A DNA stretch of 64,000 nucleotides from Thiemannella venezuelensis (GCF_014203605.1 NZ_JACHJJ010000012.1:124001-188000), one strand, 5' to 3'; shown: positions 8,923 through 17,132, counted from the first letter of the stretch. Notes: generated by a model from the sequence alone, not told the origin. Translations and numbers: made by a program.

Positions 8923-9477
8923 TCAGTCGCTGATCCGGTGGACCGGCGAGCCGCCGGCCGGGCACCACACCTCGATCCTGAGATCGTCGATCCCGGCGTC
9001 GTCGTCGTCCGCCTCGAACTCGACGCGGGCGCGGACGGCGGGACCGCGCTCCACGTCGTCCACCCGGAAGCCCTGGGCGGGACTCCACGCCCGGAGCGTG
9101 ACGAGCCCGCCGTCGCACCGGGCGATCACGTTCCCGCCCGCCGTACCGATCACGCGGCTCCGGCCGGACGGTCCGGCGGGCGGTGGCGTGGGGGCGGCGC
9201 TTCCGGACGGGACGGGGGTCGCGGACGGAAGGGCGGTCCCGGACGGGACGGGGGTCGCGGACGGCACGGCGGTCGCGGGCGGGGACCCGGGCACGGTGGC
9301 GGTGCCGGACGGGGTGAGGCGGGCGAGCGCCTGCCGGACCTCGGCGGAGGAGAGCGGGCGGTGCGCGGAGGCCGTCAGCGGCTCACCGAGATAGGAGATC
9401 ACCGCCACTCCCGCCCCGGTCGCGAGAGCACCCGTGACCAGCCATCCGGCCACGGCGAGAGGGAGACGCCTGCGCAT
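8923..9477 (-). CDS. Membrane-anchored or secreted Ser/Thr/Pro-rich protein
   Basis: 184 residues, divergent from the response regulator. A signal peptide or anchor helix (residues 5-27, LAVAGWLVTGALATGAGVAVI) is followed by a low-complexity stretch with repeated SATPVPSG-type blocks. The C-terminal beta-rich domain of about 75 residues contains IARCDGGLVTLRAWSPAQGF and IEVWCPAGGSP, whose two Cys could form a disulfide. No family was recognised beyond a likely cell-surface domain. The phased repeats at 9501-9527 end 23 bases before the start codon, the same distance as at the 11727 PepSY gene, so the neighbouring two-component system probably controls it. Confidence 0.75.
   Translation of the reverse strand: MRRRLPLAVAGWLVTGALATGAGVAVISYLGEPLTASAHRPLSSAEVRQALARLTPSGTATVPGSPPATAVPSATPVPSGTALPSATPVPSGSAAPTPPPAGPSGRSRVIGTAGGNVIARCDGGLVTLRAWSPAQGFRVDDVERGPAVRARVEFEADDDDAGIDDLRIEVWCPAGGSPVHRISD
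9205..9276. repeat. Two 36-bp direct repeats inside the 8923-9477 gene
   Basis: Bases 9205-9240 and 9241-9276 are near-identical 36-mers that begin GGACGGGACGGGGGTCGCGG. They encode the repeated Ser/Thr/Pro blocks of the surface protein. The unit length is a multiple of three, so copy-number change keeps the frame. Confidence 0.85.
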
Positions 9478-9500
9478 GCGCCCACCCTGCCACCTGTGCC

Positions 9501-9527
9501 GCTAAGACGGGGTTAAGGGACCGATAA
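9501..9527 (-). promoter_or_regulatory. Triple 11-bp-phased repeat, putative response-regulator operator
   Basis: On the plus strand GCTAA (9501), GTTAA (9512) and GATAA (9523) occur exactly 11 bases apart. On the minus strand they read TTATC, TTAAC, TTAGC. Head-to-tail sites at one-turn spacing are what OmpR-family dimers bind. The site lies between the divergent 9477 gene and the regulator gene at 9570, so it could serve both. A matching array stands before the 11727 gene. Confidence 0.55.
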
Positions 9528-9569
9528 CGCGGTTCCGTCACCGGCCGGGCCCGGCTAACGTGGCGGCAA

Positions 9570-10250
9570 ATGCCGAACGTGCTGCTCATCGAGGACGACG
9601 CCGCGATCCGCACCTCGCTCACCCGGGGCCTGCGCGAGCGCGGCCACGCCGTGTCGTCCGCCCCCGCCGCGCTGGACGGCCTCCGCCTGGCCGTCGAGGA
9701 GCGCCCCGACCTCATCGTGCTCGACCTGGGCCTGCCCGACCTGGACGGCCTGGACCTGCTGCGCATGCTCCGCGCGGTCAGCCGCGTCCCGGTGATCGTC
9801 GCGACCGCCAGGGACGGCGACGCGGAGATGGTCAGGCTGCTGGACGCCGGGGCCGACGACTACGTGGTCAAGCCGTTCAGCGCGGCCCAGATCGACGCCC
9901 GGATCCGGGCGGTGCTCCGGCGCTCCGGCGAGAGCCGCGCCGACAGCTCGGTAGCGGTCGGCGGCCTGCGCGTGGATCCGCGGACCAGGGAGGCGACCCT
10001 GGACGGCGTGCCGCTGGATCTCAGCCCCCGGGAGTTCGACCTGCTCCACTACCTGGCGGCCCGGCCGGGCGAGGTGGTCACCAAGCGCGAACTCCTCACC
10101 CACGTCTGGCAGGTCCCGTACGGCGGCGCGGACAAGACCGTGGACGTCCACCTCTCCTGGCTCCGCCGCAAGCTGGGCGAGACCTCCGCCGAGCCCCGCT
10201 ACCTGCACACCGTGCGGGGCGTGGGCGTCCGCCTGGCCGCGCCCGCATGA
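9570..10250 (+). CDS. OmpR/PhoB-family response regulator
   Basis: 226 residues. The receiver domain has the acidic pair Asp9/Asp10, phospho-acceptor Asp52 in LIVLDLGLPD, and the Lys of VVKPFSAAQ. The C-terminal winged helix (about 125-226) has LDLSPREFDLLHYLAARPGEVV, the recognition helix region GGADKTVDVHLSWLRRKLG and the hairpin RGVGVRL. It is followed after 70 bases by its kinase. The three genes in this neighbourhood with TTAGC-type repeats (8564, 9477, 11727) are the likely regulon. Confidence 0.92.
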   Translation: MPNVLLIEDDAAIRTSLTRGLRERGHAVSSAPAALDGLRLAVEERPDLIVLDLGLPDLDGLDLLRMLRAVSRVPVIVATARDGDAEMVRLLDAGADDYVVKPFSAAQIDARIRAVLRRSGESRADSSVAVGGLRVDPRTREATLDGVPLDLSPREFDLLHYLAARPGEVVTKRELLTHVWQVPYGGADKTVDVHLSWLRRKLGETSAEPRYLHTVRGVGVRLAAPA

Positions 10251-10267
10251 CCCTCGCGAACTCCTCC

Positions 10268-10312
10268 GCGGGGCGGGGACGGGTCGCGGGGCCCCGCCCG
10301 GCCCGCCCCGCG
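10268..10312 (+). other. GC hairpin between regulator and kinase
   Basis: Bases 10268-10278 (CGCGGGGCGGG) are the perfect inverse of 10302-10312, with a 23-base loop. It fills most of the 70-base gap and ends 8 bases before the kinase GTG. There is no T-run. It could lower kinase translation relative to the regulator, or act as a partial terminator. Confidence 0.5.
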
Positions 10313-10320
10313 AGGCCCTC

Positions 10321-11604
10321 GTGAGGCGCTGGCTGGCGGTGCTGACCGCGGCGACCACCTCGCTCGTCCTCGTCGCGCTGCTGGTCCCGCTCGCCCTGCT
10401 GGTCAGGACGGCCGCCGAGAGCGGCGCCGCGGAGCGGGCGAGCGCCGAGGCCGAGTCGGTGGCCGTCGCCGTCGGCGCCGGGAGCGGCGACGCCGTGGAC
10501 GTCGAGACCCTTCGCCTCACCGCGGAGCGGGCCGCCCATCCGACCACGGTCTTCCTCGGCGACGGCCGGGTCGTCGGCGCCCCCGCGGACCGGTCCGCCG
10601 CGGTCGAGCTGGCCTCGCGGGGACGCAGCGTGACCGCGGCGGTGCCGGGCGGCCGGGAGATCCTGGTCGCGGTCCAGGGGGCGCCCGGCGGCACGGCGGT
10701 GGTCCGGGTCTTCCTCGGCGACGGCGAACTGGACAGGGGCGTCACGCGGGTGCAGGCCGGCCTGCTGGCGCTCGGGCTGGCCCTGGTCGGCCTGGGCGTC
10801 CTGGTCGCCGACCGGCTGGCCCGCGCGGTGATCCGGCCCGTCTCGGCGCTGGCCGGGGTCTCGCACCGGCTCGCCGGCGGCGACCTGGCCGCCAGGACGG
10901 TGCCCGGCGGCCCGCCGGAGGTCCACGCGGTCGGCCTGGCGCTCAACCACCTCGCCGAGCGCATCACCGGCCTGCTCGCCGAGGAGCGGGAGAACGCGGC
11001 CGACCTGTCCCACCGGCTGCGCACGCCGCTGACCGGGCTGCGGCTGGAGGCCGAGTCCCTGTCCGACCCGGAGGAGGCGGCCAGGATCGAGGCCCGGGTG
11101 GACGCGCTGGAGCGGGCCGTCACGGCGGTCATCACCGAGGCCCGGCGGCGGTCCAGGGACCGGGGGGAGTGCGACGCGGCGGCGGTGGTCGGCGACCGGG
11201 TGGCGTTCTGGTCGGTGCTCGCCGAGGACCAGGGCCGGAGCGTGGAACTGGAGCTCTCCCCCGGCCCGCTCCCCGTCGCGGTCGCCGCCGGCGACCTCGC
11301 CGCCTGCGTGGACGCCCTGCTCGGCAACGTGTTCGCGCACACCGACGAGGGGGTCTCCTTCGGCGTACGGCTGGCGCCCGCCCCGGGAGGCGCGGTGCTG
11401 GCCGTCACCGACGCCGGGCCCGGCTTCGGCACGGCCGCCCCGCTGGAGCGCGGCGAGAGCGGGGCCGGGTCGACCGGGCTCGGCCTGGACATCGCCCGCC
11501 GTACCGCGGAGTCGTCGGGCGGCGCGCTCGCCCTGGCCGCCTCCCCGGCGGGCGGGGCGAGCGTGACCCTGTTCCTGGCCGCCCCCGCCCGTCCGGGGGC
11601 GTGA
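10321..11604 (+). CDS. HAMP-domain sensor histidine kinase
   Basis: 427 residues from GTG 10321. There are two membrane helices (about 6-28 and 145-165) around an extracytoplasmic domain of about 115 residues. A HAMP linker follows (IRPVSALAGVSHRLAGGDLA). The dimerisation domain carries His231 in DLSHRLRTPLTGL. The ATPase domain has an N-box LLGNVFAHTDEG and G-boxes DAGPGFG and STGLGLDIA. It is the partner of the 9570 regulator. The nearby secreted PepSY proteins are good candidates for feedback on its sensor domain. Confidence 0.92.
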   Translation: MRRWLAVLTAATTSLVLVALLVPLALLVRTAAESGAAERASAEAESVAVAVGAGSGDAVDVETLRLTAERAAHPTTVFLGDGRVVGAPADRSAAVELASRGRSVTAAVPGGREILVAVQGAPGGTAVVRVFLGDGELDRGVTRVQAGLLALGLALVGLGVLVADRLARAVIRPVSALAGVSHRLAGGDLAARTVPGGPPEVHAVGLALNHLAERITGLLAEERENAADLSHRLRTPLTGLRLEAESLSDPEEAARIEARVDALERAVTAVITEARRRSRDRGECDAAAVVGDRVAFWSVLAEDQGRSVELELSPGPLPVAVAAGDLAACVDALLGNVFAHTDEGVSFGVRLAPAPGGAVLAVTDAGPGFGTAAPLERGESGAGSTGLGLDIARRTAESSGGALALAASPAGGASVTLFLAAPARPGA

Positions 11605-11676
11605 CCCCGCTCCGCGCGGCCGAGGGTACAGCGGAGACACAGCGGGGGCACGACCCGTTCCCGCCCGGGCCCGGTC

Positions 11677-11703
11677 TTAGCCGGGACTTAGCGCGGCCCT
11701 ATC
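11677..11703 (+). promoter_or_regulatory. Phased TTAGC repeats before PepSY protein 2
   Basis: TTAGC (11677), TTAGC (11688) and the weaker CTATC (11699) stand 11 bases apart and end 23 bases before ATG 11727. This is the same geometry as at 9501-9527 relative to the 9477 start. TATCAC at 11700 could also be a -10 hexamer, 18 bases after CTTAGC, so promoter and operator may overlap. Confidence 0.55.
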
Positions 11704-11726
11704 ACCCGCCCGGCGAACCTGGGGTC

Positions 11727-12092
11727 ATGACGAGAACCCACATGATCGCCAAGATCGCGCTCACCGCCGCCGGGACCGCCGCCCTGCTGTCCGCGGGCAG
11801 CGGCGCGGCCCTCGCCGGGAGCGCCACGGCCGCCTCCCCCTCCCCCGTCACGGCCCCCGCACCGGCCACGGCCCTCACCGCGGCCCCCGCCGCGGCCGTC
11901 TCGTGCGCGGGAGCCGTGAAGACCGCGAAGAAGCGGGTCCCGGGCGCCCGGGTCACCGACGTCGAGCGGGAGCGGGAGCACGGCCACCGCGTCTGCAAGG
12001 TGGAGCTGGAGAGGGGGAACTGGGAGTACGACGTCTACGTGTCCCTCAGGACCGGGAAGATCGTAAAGTTCAAGAAGGAGTACGACGACTGA
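11727..12092 (+). CDS. Secreted PepSY domain protein 2
   Basis: 121 residues with a signal peptide (AKIALTAAGTAALLSAGSGAALA) and a Pro/Ala linker. The compact PepSY-type domain contains CAGAVKTAKKRVPGARVTDVER, HRVCKVELERGNWEYDVYVS and RTGKIVKFKKEYDD. It resembles PepSY protein 1 but has two Cys (in SCAG and RVCKV) that could form a disulfide, and a more basic C-terminus. ATG 11727 was chosen because it gives the shortest full signal peptide; ATG 11742 is also in frame. The phased repeats just upstream place it in the regulon of the 9570 regulator. Confidence 0.82.
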   Translation: MTRTHMIAKIALTAAGTAALLSAGSGAALAGSATAASPSPVTAPAPATALTAAPAAAVSCAGAVKTAKKRVPGARVTDVEREREHGHRVCKVELERGNWEYDVYVSLRTGKIVKFKKEYDD

Positions 12093-12111
12093 CCGCCGGA
12101 CGGACGGTCAG
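12089..12111. terminator. Short inverted repeat between convergent genes
   Basis: CTGACCG (12089-12095) and CGGTCAG (12105-12111) form a 7-bp stem that contains the stop codons of both the PepSY 2 gene and the HNH gene. It is a plausible bidirectional terminator without a T-run. Confidence 0.35.
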
Positions 12112-12806
12112 CAGGACTTCAGCACCCGCTCCATCGCGGCCTTCTCCGCCGCGGTGACCCAGAGCTCGTACTTGAGCTTCACCGAGATCTGCCGGGAGAC
12201 GTAGGGGCAGCGGTAGGCGCGGCGCGGCGGCAGCCATGTCGCCGCGTCGGCGTCGCTCTTCTGGTTGTTCAGCGGGCCGTCCACCGCCAGCAGGTTCAGC
12301 GGGTCGTTGGCCAGTTCCCTGCGCTCGGCGGCGCCGAGCTGCCGGGCACCCTTCTGCCAGGCGTCGGAGAGCGCGACCACGTGGTCGATCTGCACCTCCA
12401 TGCTGGTCCTCTCGCCGCGCTCGAACTCGATGGTCTTCCCTCCGTAGGGGTCCTCCAGGATCCCGGTGAGCACGATGCAGTCGTTCGTGCCCTTCCTGAA
12501 GGTCTCGTCCTTCAGGTCCCGCTTCAGGATGTCGTTGCGGGTGTCGCAGCCGTTGCGGTCGACGTCCGCCCACGCGGGCCCGAACTCGTCCCGGTCGAAG
12601 CCGGTCTTCGGGCCGCGGCCCTTGACCGGGAGCTTCTCCAGGTCCTTGAGCGCCTCGGCGGCGGACTTCCCCTGCTCGCGCGACTCACCGCCCGCGGGCT
12701 CGTCGAAGATCTTCCCTGCGGGGCCGCAGCCCGCCAGCGCGACCGCCAGCACCGCGGCGAGCGCGCCCCGTCCCCGTCTCACCTGCGCCTTTGCACCGTC
12801 TCTCAC
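12108..12806 (-). CDS. Lipoprotein with HNH (DUF1524-type) nuclease domain
   Basis: 232 residues. The N-terminus has a lipobox (VALAGC, Cys27), so the protein should be exported and lipid-anchored. The C-terminal domain has the HNH/DUF1524 pattern: VQIDHVVALSDAW supplies the DH pair, followed by NDPLNLLAVDGPLNNQKSDADAATWLP with the Asn and Lys positions. Extracytoplasmic HNH proteins of this form are common in actinomycetes and probably degrade external DNA. It starts 41 bases after the 12847 gene on the same strand and may be read from that operon. Confidence 0.85.
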   Translation of the reverse strand: MRDGAKAQVRRGRGALAAVLAVALAGCGPAGKIFDEPAGGESREQGKSAAEALKDLEKLPVKGRGPKTGFDRDEFGPAWADVDRNGCDTRNDILKRDLKDETFRKGTNDCIVLTGILEDPYGGKTIEFERGERTSMEVQIDHVVALSDAWQKGARQLGAAERRELANDPLNLLAVDGPLNNQKSDADAATWLPPRRAYRCPYVSRQISVKLKYELWVTAAEKAAMERVLKSC

Positions 12807-12846
12807 AATATTTGGCTACCCCGAAACGGTGAATCTACCCGAACAA

Positions 12847-13668
12847 TCAGTCCCAGTCGTAAAAGCCGCGTCCGGTTTTACGTCCCAGCTCCCCGGCGGC
12901 GACCTTGCGGCGCAGGAGCTCCGGCGGCTCGAACCGGGGGCCGAGCCGCTCGCACAGGTACTCGGCGATGGCCAGCCGCACGTCCAGCCCGACCAGGTCG
13001 CCCAGGCGGAGCGGGCCCATCGGGTAGCGGTAGCCGAGCACCATCGCCCGGTCGATGTCCTCGGCCGAGGCGACGCCCTCCTCGACCATGCGGATCGCCT
13101 CCAGCCCGACCAGCACGCCGAGGCGGCTGGTGGCGAACCCGGGCGAGTCCTTGATCACCACCCCGGTCTTGCCCAGTCCGGCCACCCACCCCTCCGCCCG
13201 CGCGAGGGTCTCCGCCGAGGTGGCGGGGGCCGTGACGATCTCCACGAGCTCCTGCACCGGGACCGGGTTGAAGAAGTGCAGCCCGAGGAAGCGCTCGGGG
13301 CGCTCCAGCCCCGCGGCGAGCTCTCCGACGGAGAGCGAGCTGGTGTTGGTGGCCAGTACGGCGTGCGGCCCGACGGCCTTCTCCGCCTCGGCCAGGACCC
13401 GGACCTTGAGCGCCGCGTCCTCCGGCACCGCCTCCACCACCAGCTCGGCGTCCGCGGGCACCGGCCCGGTCACCAGCCGCGCCAGCGCCTCCCCGGCTCC
13501 GGCCCCGCCCTTCTCCTCGGCGACCCGCAGCCCGCGTGCGATCCGCTCCCGCGCGGCGGCCGACGCGCTCTCGTCCGCCTCGGCGACCGTCACCCGCGCC
13601 CCCGCGGCCAGGAACACCTGGGCGATCCCCGCCCCCATCCGGCCCCCGCCGATCACTACGACGTTCAC
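12847..13668 (-). CDS. 3-hydroxybutyryl-CoA (3-hydroxyacyl-CoA) dehydrogenase
   Basis: 273 residues. The NAD fold begins at once with VVVIGGGRMGAGIAQVF. The catalytic region has ATNTSSLSV and GLHFFNPVPVQELVEIV (catalytic His). The C-terminal domain ends with YPMGPLRLGDLVGLD and GRKTGRGFYDW, the family signature. It would oxidise 3-hydroxybutyryl-CoA with NAD(P). The GTG overlaps the stop of the SoxAG gene (GTGA), so it is translationally coupled to sarcosine oxidase. A carnitine-dehydrogenase-like role was considered because of the methylamine context, but the C-terminus is that of an acyl-CoA enzyme. Much longer open sequence upstream in this frame is shadow. Confidence 0.88.
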   Translation of the reverse strand: MNVVVIGGGRMGAGIAQVFLAAGARVTVAEADESASAAARERIARGLRVAEEKGGAGAGEALARLVTGPVPADAELVVEAVPEDAALKVRVLAEAEKAVGPHAVLATNTSSLSVGELAAGLERPERFLGLHFFNPVPVQELVEIVTAPATSAETLARAEGWVAGLGKTGVVIKDSPGFATSRLGVLVGLEAIRMVEEGVASAEDIDRAMVLGYRYPMGPLRLGDLVGLDVRLAIAEYLCERLGPRFEPPELLRRKVAAGELGRKTGRGFYDWD

Positions 13669-16600
13669 AGCCCCTCCAACGCGTCCAGCAGCCACTCGGC
13701 AAGGTACCCCGCGAGGCTGGAGCCGGCGAGCACCCGGTAGACGTCCGGCCCCACCCGGTGCAGGACCACCGGGACGCGGCCCAGCAGGGTCCGCGTGTGC
13801 GATCCGGTGGTGAACACCTCCGGGTGCAGGTCGATCGGGCAGCCGGTCATGAGCACGTCCCGGACTCCCGGCCCGGCCAGCTCGACGACGGCCCACTGCG
13901 CCGACACGTCCACCCCGGGTCCCGGACCGGCCGCGGCGGCCGGGTCCGCTCCCCCCGCCGTGGCGCCGTCGTCCCCGCCCGCGGGCCCCCCTGCGACCAG
14001 CCACCAGTCGGGCCCGAGCCGCAGCCCCTCCGACTGCTCCTCCCCCCGGACCTCCCGCACCGGCAGGAAGGGGACCTCCCGGATCACCGCCTCCGGAGAG
14101 CCCTCGGCCGCGAAACGGCCGGCGAACTCCGCCAGCGGACTCACCCTCCGGTCGTCGGAGGCCCAGTCCGGCGCCGGCCCCGCCGCCGCGCCTGCGGGGT
14201 CCGGCCCGGCCCCCCGCCCCGCGGCGGCGTCTCCGGGCCGGGAGGAGCCCGGCTGCGGGTCGCCGTCGCGGCGGGTGTTCTCCGGGTCGTGGAAGACCGG
14301 GGAGACCACGGTCACCGGCACCTGCCCGCCCCCGGAAGCGTCGAAGGCGACCAGGCGGTCGCCGGTCGCGACGCCGGCCGCCATGGCCAGCGCGACGCCG
14401 GGATAGGCGGAGGTGACGTGGCCGAGCATCCGCGTGCCGCCGGGGGCCGCGACGAGCTGCGCGCCCTCGGTGAGGGTCTCGCCGGGGTCGTCGGGGACGA
14501 GGCCGACGAGGCGCCTGCGGCCGGGGCGGGCGGTGTCGGGGCGGGTGTGGGAGCGCCTGCCGACGAAGTCGGGCTTGCGCGCGGAGACGATCCACCCCAT
14601 CCCGAGGTCCTGCGGGGTCACGGTCCCGTCGGTCTCCTGCCCGACGATCGCGAAGCCCTTCTCCGCCCGGAGCACGTGCATGGTCTCGGTCCCGTACGGC
14701 ACCGCCCCCAGCTCCAGCGCGGCCTCCCACAGCGCCGCGCCGTACCACCGGGGCACGTTGATCTCGTAGGCGAGCTCCCCGGAGAAGCTGATCCGGAAGA
14801 CCCTGGCGGGACCGCTCTCCCGGTAGGTCATGAACGGGAAGTCGCCGAAGTCGACGCCGGGGAGCAGCGCCCGGGCGACGGGCCCGGACCGGGGGCCGAC
14901 GACCGCGACGACCGCCCAGTGGTCGGTGACCGAGGTGAGCGAGACGTCCAGGTGCGGCCACTCGGTCTGCCGCCACTCCTCCAGCCGGTCGAGCACGGCG
15001 GCGGCGTTCCCGGTCGTCGTGGTCGCCAGGTAGCGGTCCGGCGCCAGGCGGGTGGCCACCCCGTCGTCGAGGACCATGCCGTCGGCCCCGCACATCATTC
15101 CGTACCGGCAGGAGCCGACCGGCAGGGTGGAGAAGGTGTTCGTGTAGATCCGGTCGAGGAACTCCCCCGCGTCCCGCCCGATGATCTCGATCTTGCCGAG
15201 GGTGGAGGCGTCCATCGCGGCCGCCCCGGTGCGCGCGGCCCGGCGCTCGCGCTCGACCGCCTCCGCCATGGACTCGCCGCCGAGCGGGAAGTGGCGGGGG
15301 CGCTTCCACTGCCCGACGTCCTCGAAGACCGCGCCGCGCGCGACGTGCAGGCCGTGCATCGCGGTGACCCGGACCGGGTCCGACAGCGCCCCCCGCTCCC
15401 GCCCCGCGAGCACCCCGAAGGCCACCGGCGTGTACGGCGGGCGGAACGTGGTCGTCCCCACCTGCCCGGGGGCCGCCCCGAGCAGCCCGGCCACCACCCC
15501 CACCGCCGTCGCCCCGGACGTCTTGCCCTGGTCTGCGCCGGTCCCGGCGGTGGTGTAGCGCTTGACGTGCTCCACCGAGCGCATCCCCGCCCCGGTGGCC
15601 CGCTCGACGTCCGCCACCGTCACGTCCCGCTGCAGGTCGACGAAGGCCTCGGCGGCGCCTCCGGCCACCGCCCCGGGACCGTGTGCGGTCCCGTCCCCGG
15701 AGCCGGACCGGGCCGGGGCCGGGACCGCCCAGAGGGCGGCCGGGGGCAGCGGGTCGGGCTCGTCGCATCGGGGGACGCGCAGGGCCTCCCCCCTCCCGCC
15801 CCCGGCCTCCCCCCGGGCACGTGTCCAGGTCTCCCCGGCGGCCCAGGATCCGGCCTCGAAGCCGTCGGCGACGGCGGCGGCCGTGCCGTACACGCCCCGG
15901 CAGGCCCCGGCCGACCGTTCGGCCTGCGCGGACCGGTCGGGGACGAAGGCCTGGAGGGTCTCGTCGAACCGGAGCCGCCCCTGCGACTGGCTGAACAGGT
16001 GGACCGCCGGGTTCCACCCGCCCGACACCGCCAGCAGGTCGCACGCGACCACGCGCTCCGGGACGGGGTCCCCGGGCGGGGCCGGAGCGGCGATCACGAC
16101 GCCCGCCAGGACTCCTTCGGAGTCCGCGAGCGTCCCGGTGACCACGGCGCCCGCCTCGCGCGGATCGACGACCTCCACGACCTCCACCCCGGCGGCCGCC
16201 AGGTCGCGGGCGGCCTCGTGGCCGGAGTCGGTGCAGGTGAACACCACCGCCCGGCGGCCGGGCAGCACACCGTACCGGTTGGCGTAGGTCCGTGCGGCCG
16301 AGGCCAGCATGACGCCGGGGCGGTCGTTGCCGGGGAAGGCGACCGAGCGCTCGTGCGCCCCGGTGGCGAGCACGACCCGGCCCGCCCGGAAGTGCCACAG
16401 CCGCCGCCCTCCGTCTCCGGCGCCGCCGGTTCCCCGCCGCCGGCCGCCGTCCCCGCCCCCCGGGACGCGGCCGCGCCCTCCGCTCCCCCGGCCCGCCGCG
16501 GCGCGGTTGGCGTCGCGCTCCTCCACGGCGATGACGTAGTTGTGGTCGTGGTAGCCGGTCGCGGTGGTCCTGGGCAGGACCCGCACCTCGGGCAGGGCCG

Positions 16601-17132
16601 CGAGGCGGGCGGTGACGGCGGCGGCCCACTCCGCGGCCGGGGCGCCGTCCAGGAGGGTCCGGCCGCCCAGCAGGTCGCCGCCGGGTTCGGGCTGGTCGTC
16701 GAGGAGGACGACCCGCGCGCCCGCCTCGCCCGCCGCAAGCGCCGCCGCCAGCCCGGCGGGACCTGCGCCGACCACCAGGACGTCGCAGTGCAGGTACGCC
16801 TTGTCGTGCCGGGCCCCGGCGGGCGGCGCGGACGGGTCGAGGCGGCCCCTGCCGCGCAGGCTCCACGCCTGGAGCCCGTCCCGCAGCTCCACCGCCGTCG
16901 CCGCGGCCATGGGCTCGTCCCCCACCCGGAGGAGCGCGTTCGGCTCCTCGGCCCCGGCGGTGAAGATCCCGCGCGGCCGTCCGAGGTCCACGCTCCGCCC
17001 GACGATCCGGATCCCGCAGGCCAGCAGCGCCGAGGCCAGCGTGTCGCCCGGGTGCCCGGCCAGTTCCCTGCCGTCGAAGGAGAAGCGCAGCACCCGCGAG
17101 CGGTCGATCCGGCCTCCGGTCTCCCGCCTCAT
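13665..17132 (-). CDS. soxA: Sarcosine oxidase alpha-gamma fusion (SoxA-SoxG)
   Basis: 1155 residues in one uninterrupted frame. The N-terminus has the 2Fe-2S-like fold of SoxA (FSFDGRELAGHPGDTLASALLA). Next come an NAD-binding fold (VVGAGPAGLAAALAAGEAGARV, near residue 120) and a second nucleotide site. The folate-binding T-protein-like domain follows (AMDASTLGKIEI, CRYGMMCGADGMVLDDGV). Canonical SoxA would end at about residue 950. Here a Gly/Pro/Asp-rich linker of about 45 residues leads into a SoxG-like domain (about 998-1155: SPLAEFAGRF, REVPFLPVR, VVELAGPGVRDVLMTGCPIDLHP). No separate soxG gene is present. The ATG overlaps the soxD stop (ATGA). The complex would oxidise sarcosine to glycine, passing the methyl carbon to THF. 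Confidence 0.92.
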   Translation of the reverse strand: MRRETGGRIDRSRVLRFSFDGRELAGHPGDTLASALLACGIRIVGRSVDLGRPRGIFTAGAEEPNALLRVGDEPMAAATAVELRDGLQAWSLRGRGRLDPSAPPAGARHDKAYLHCDVLVVGAGPAGLAAALAAGEAGARVVLLDDQPEPGGDLLGGRTLLDGAPAAEWAAAVTARLAALPEVRVLPRTTATGYHDHNYVIAVEERDANRAAAGRGSGGRGRVPGGGDGGRRRGTGGAGDGGRRLWHFRAGRVVLATGAHERSVAFPGNDRPGVMLASAARTYANRYGVLPGRRAVVFTCTDSGHEAARDLAAAGVEVVEVVDPREAGAVVTGTLADSEGVLAGVVIAAPAPPGDPVPERVVACDLLAVSGGWNPAVHLFSQSQGRLRFDETLQAFVPDRSAQAERSAGACRGVYGTAAAVADGFEAGSWAAGETWTRARGEAGGGRGEALRVPRCDEPDPLPPAALWAVPAPARSGSGDGTAHGPGAVAGGAAEAFVDLQRDVTVADVERATGAGMRSVEHVKRYTTAGTGADQGKTSGATAVGVVAGLLGAAPGQVGTTTFRPPYTPVAFGVLAGRERGALSDPVRVTAMHGLHVARGAVFEDVGQWKRPRHFPLGGESMAEAVERERRAARTGAAAMDASTLGKIEIIGRDAGEFLDRIYTNTFSTLPVGSCRYGMMCGADGMVLDDGVATRLAPDRYLATTTTGNAAAVLDRLEEWRQTEWPHLDVSLTSVTDHWAVVAVVGPRSGPVARALLPGVDFGDFPFMTYRESGPARVFRISFSGELAYEINVPRWYGAALWEAALELGAVPYGTETMHVLRAEKGFAIVGQETDGTVTPQDLGMGWIVSARKPDFVGRRSHTRPDTARPGRRRLVGLVPDDPGETLTEGAQLVAAPGGTRMLGHVTSAYPGVALAMAAGVATGDRLVAFDASGGGQVPVTVVSPVFHDPENTRRDGDPQPGSSRPGDAAAGRGAGPDPAGAAAGPAPDWASDDRRVSPLAEFAGRFAAEGSPEAVIREVPFLPVREVRGEEQSEGLRLGPDWWLVAGGPAGGDDGATAGGADPAAAAGPGPGVDVSAQWAVVELAGPGVRDVLMTGCPIDLHPEVFTTGSHTRTLLGRVPVVLHRVGPDVYRVLAGSSLAGYLAEWLLDALEGL

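Noticed and set aside
9555-11651. Minus-strand frames of about 500-700 codons opposite the regulator and kinase
   Set aside because: Low-complexity Ser/Arg/Ala products without conserved motifs; the plus-strand two-component genes have full motifs.
12108-12806. HNH gene as a trace of phage or homing element
   Set aside because: It has a lipoprotein signal and DUF1524-type motifs of common actinobacterial secreted nucleases, and no phage genes or repeats surround it.
13900-14300. Frameshift or lost stop between SoxA and SoxG
   Set aside because: The linker reads through in one frame with normal codon use, so a natural fusion is simpler; it is still named as a check in the finding.
12847-16866. 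A 1339-residue reading of the frame containing the 3-hydroxyacyl-CoA dehydrogenase
   Set aside because: Only the last 273 residues are dehydrogenase. The rest overlaps soxAG in another frame and is Arg/Gly low-complexity sequence.
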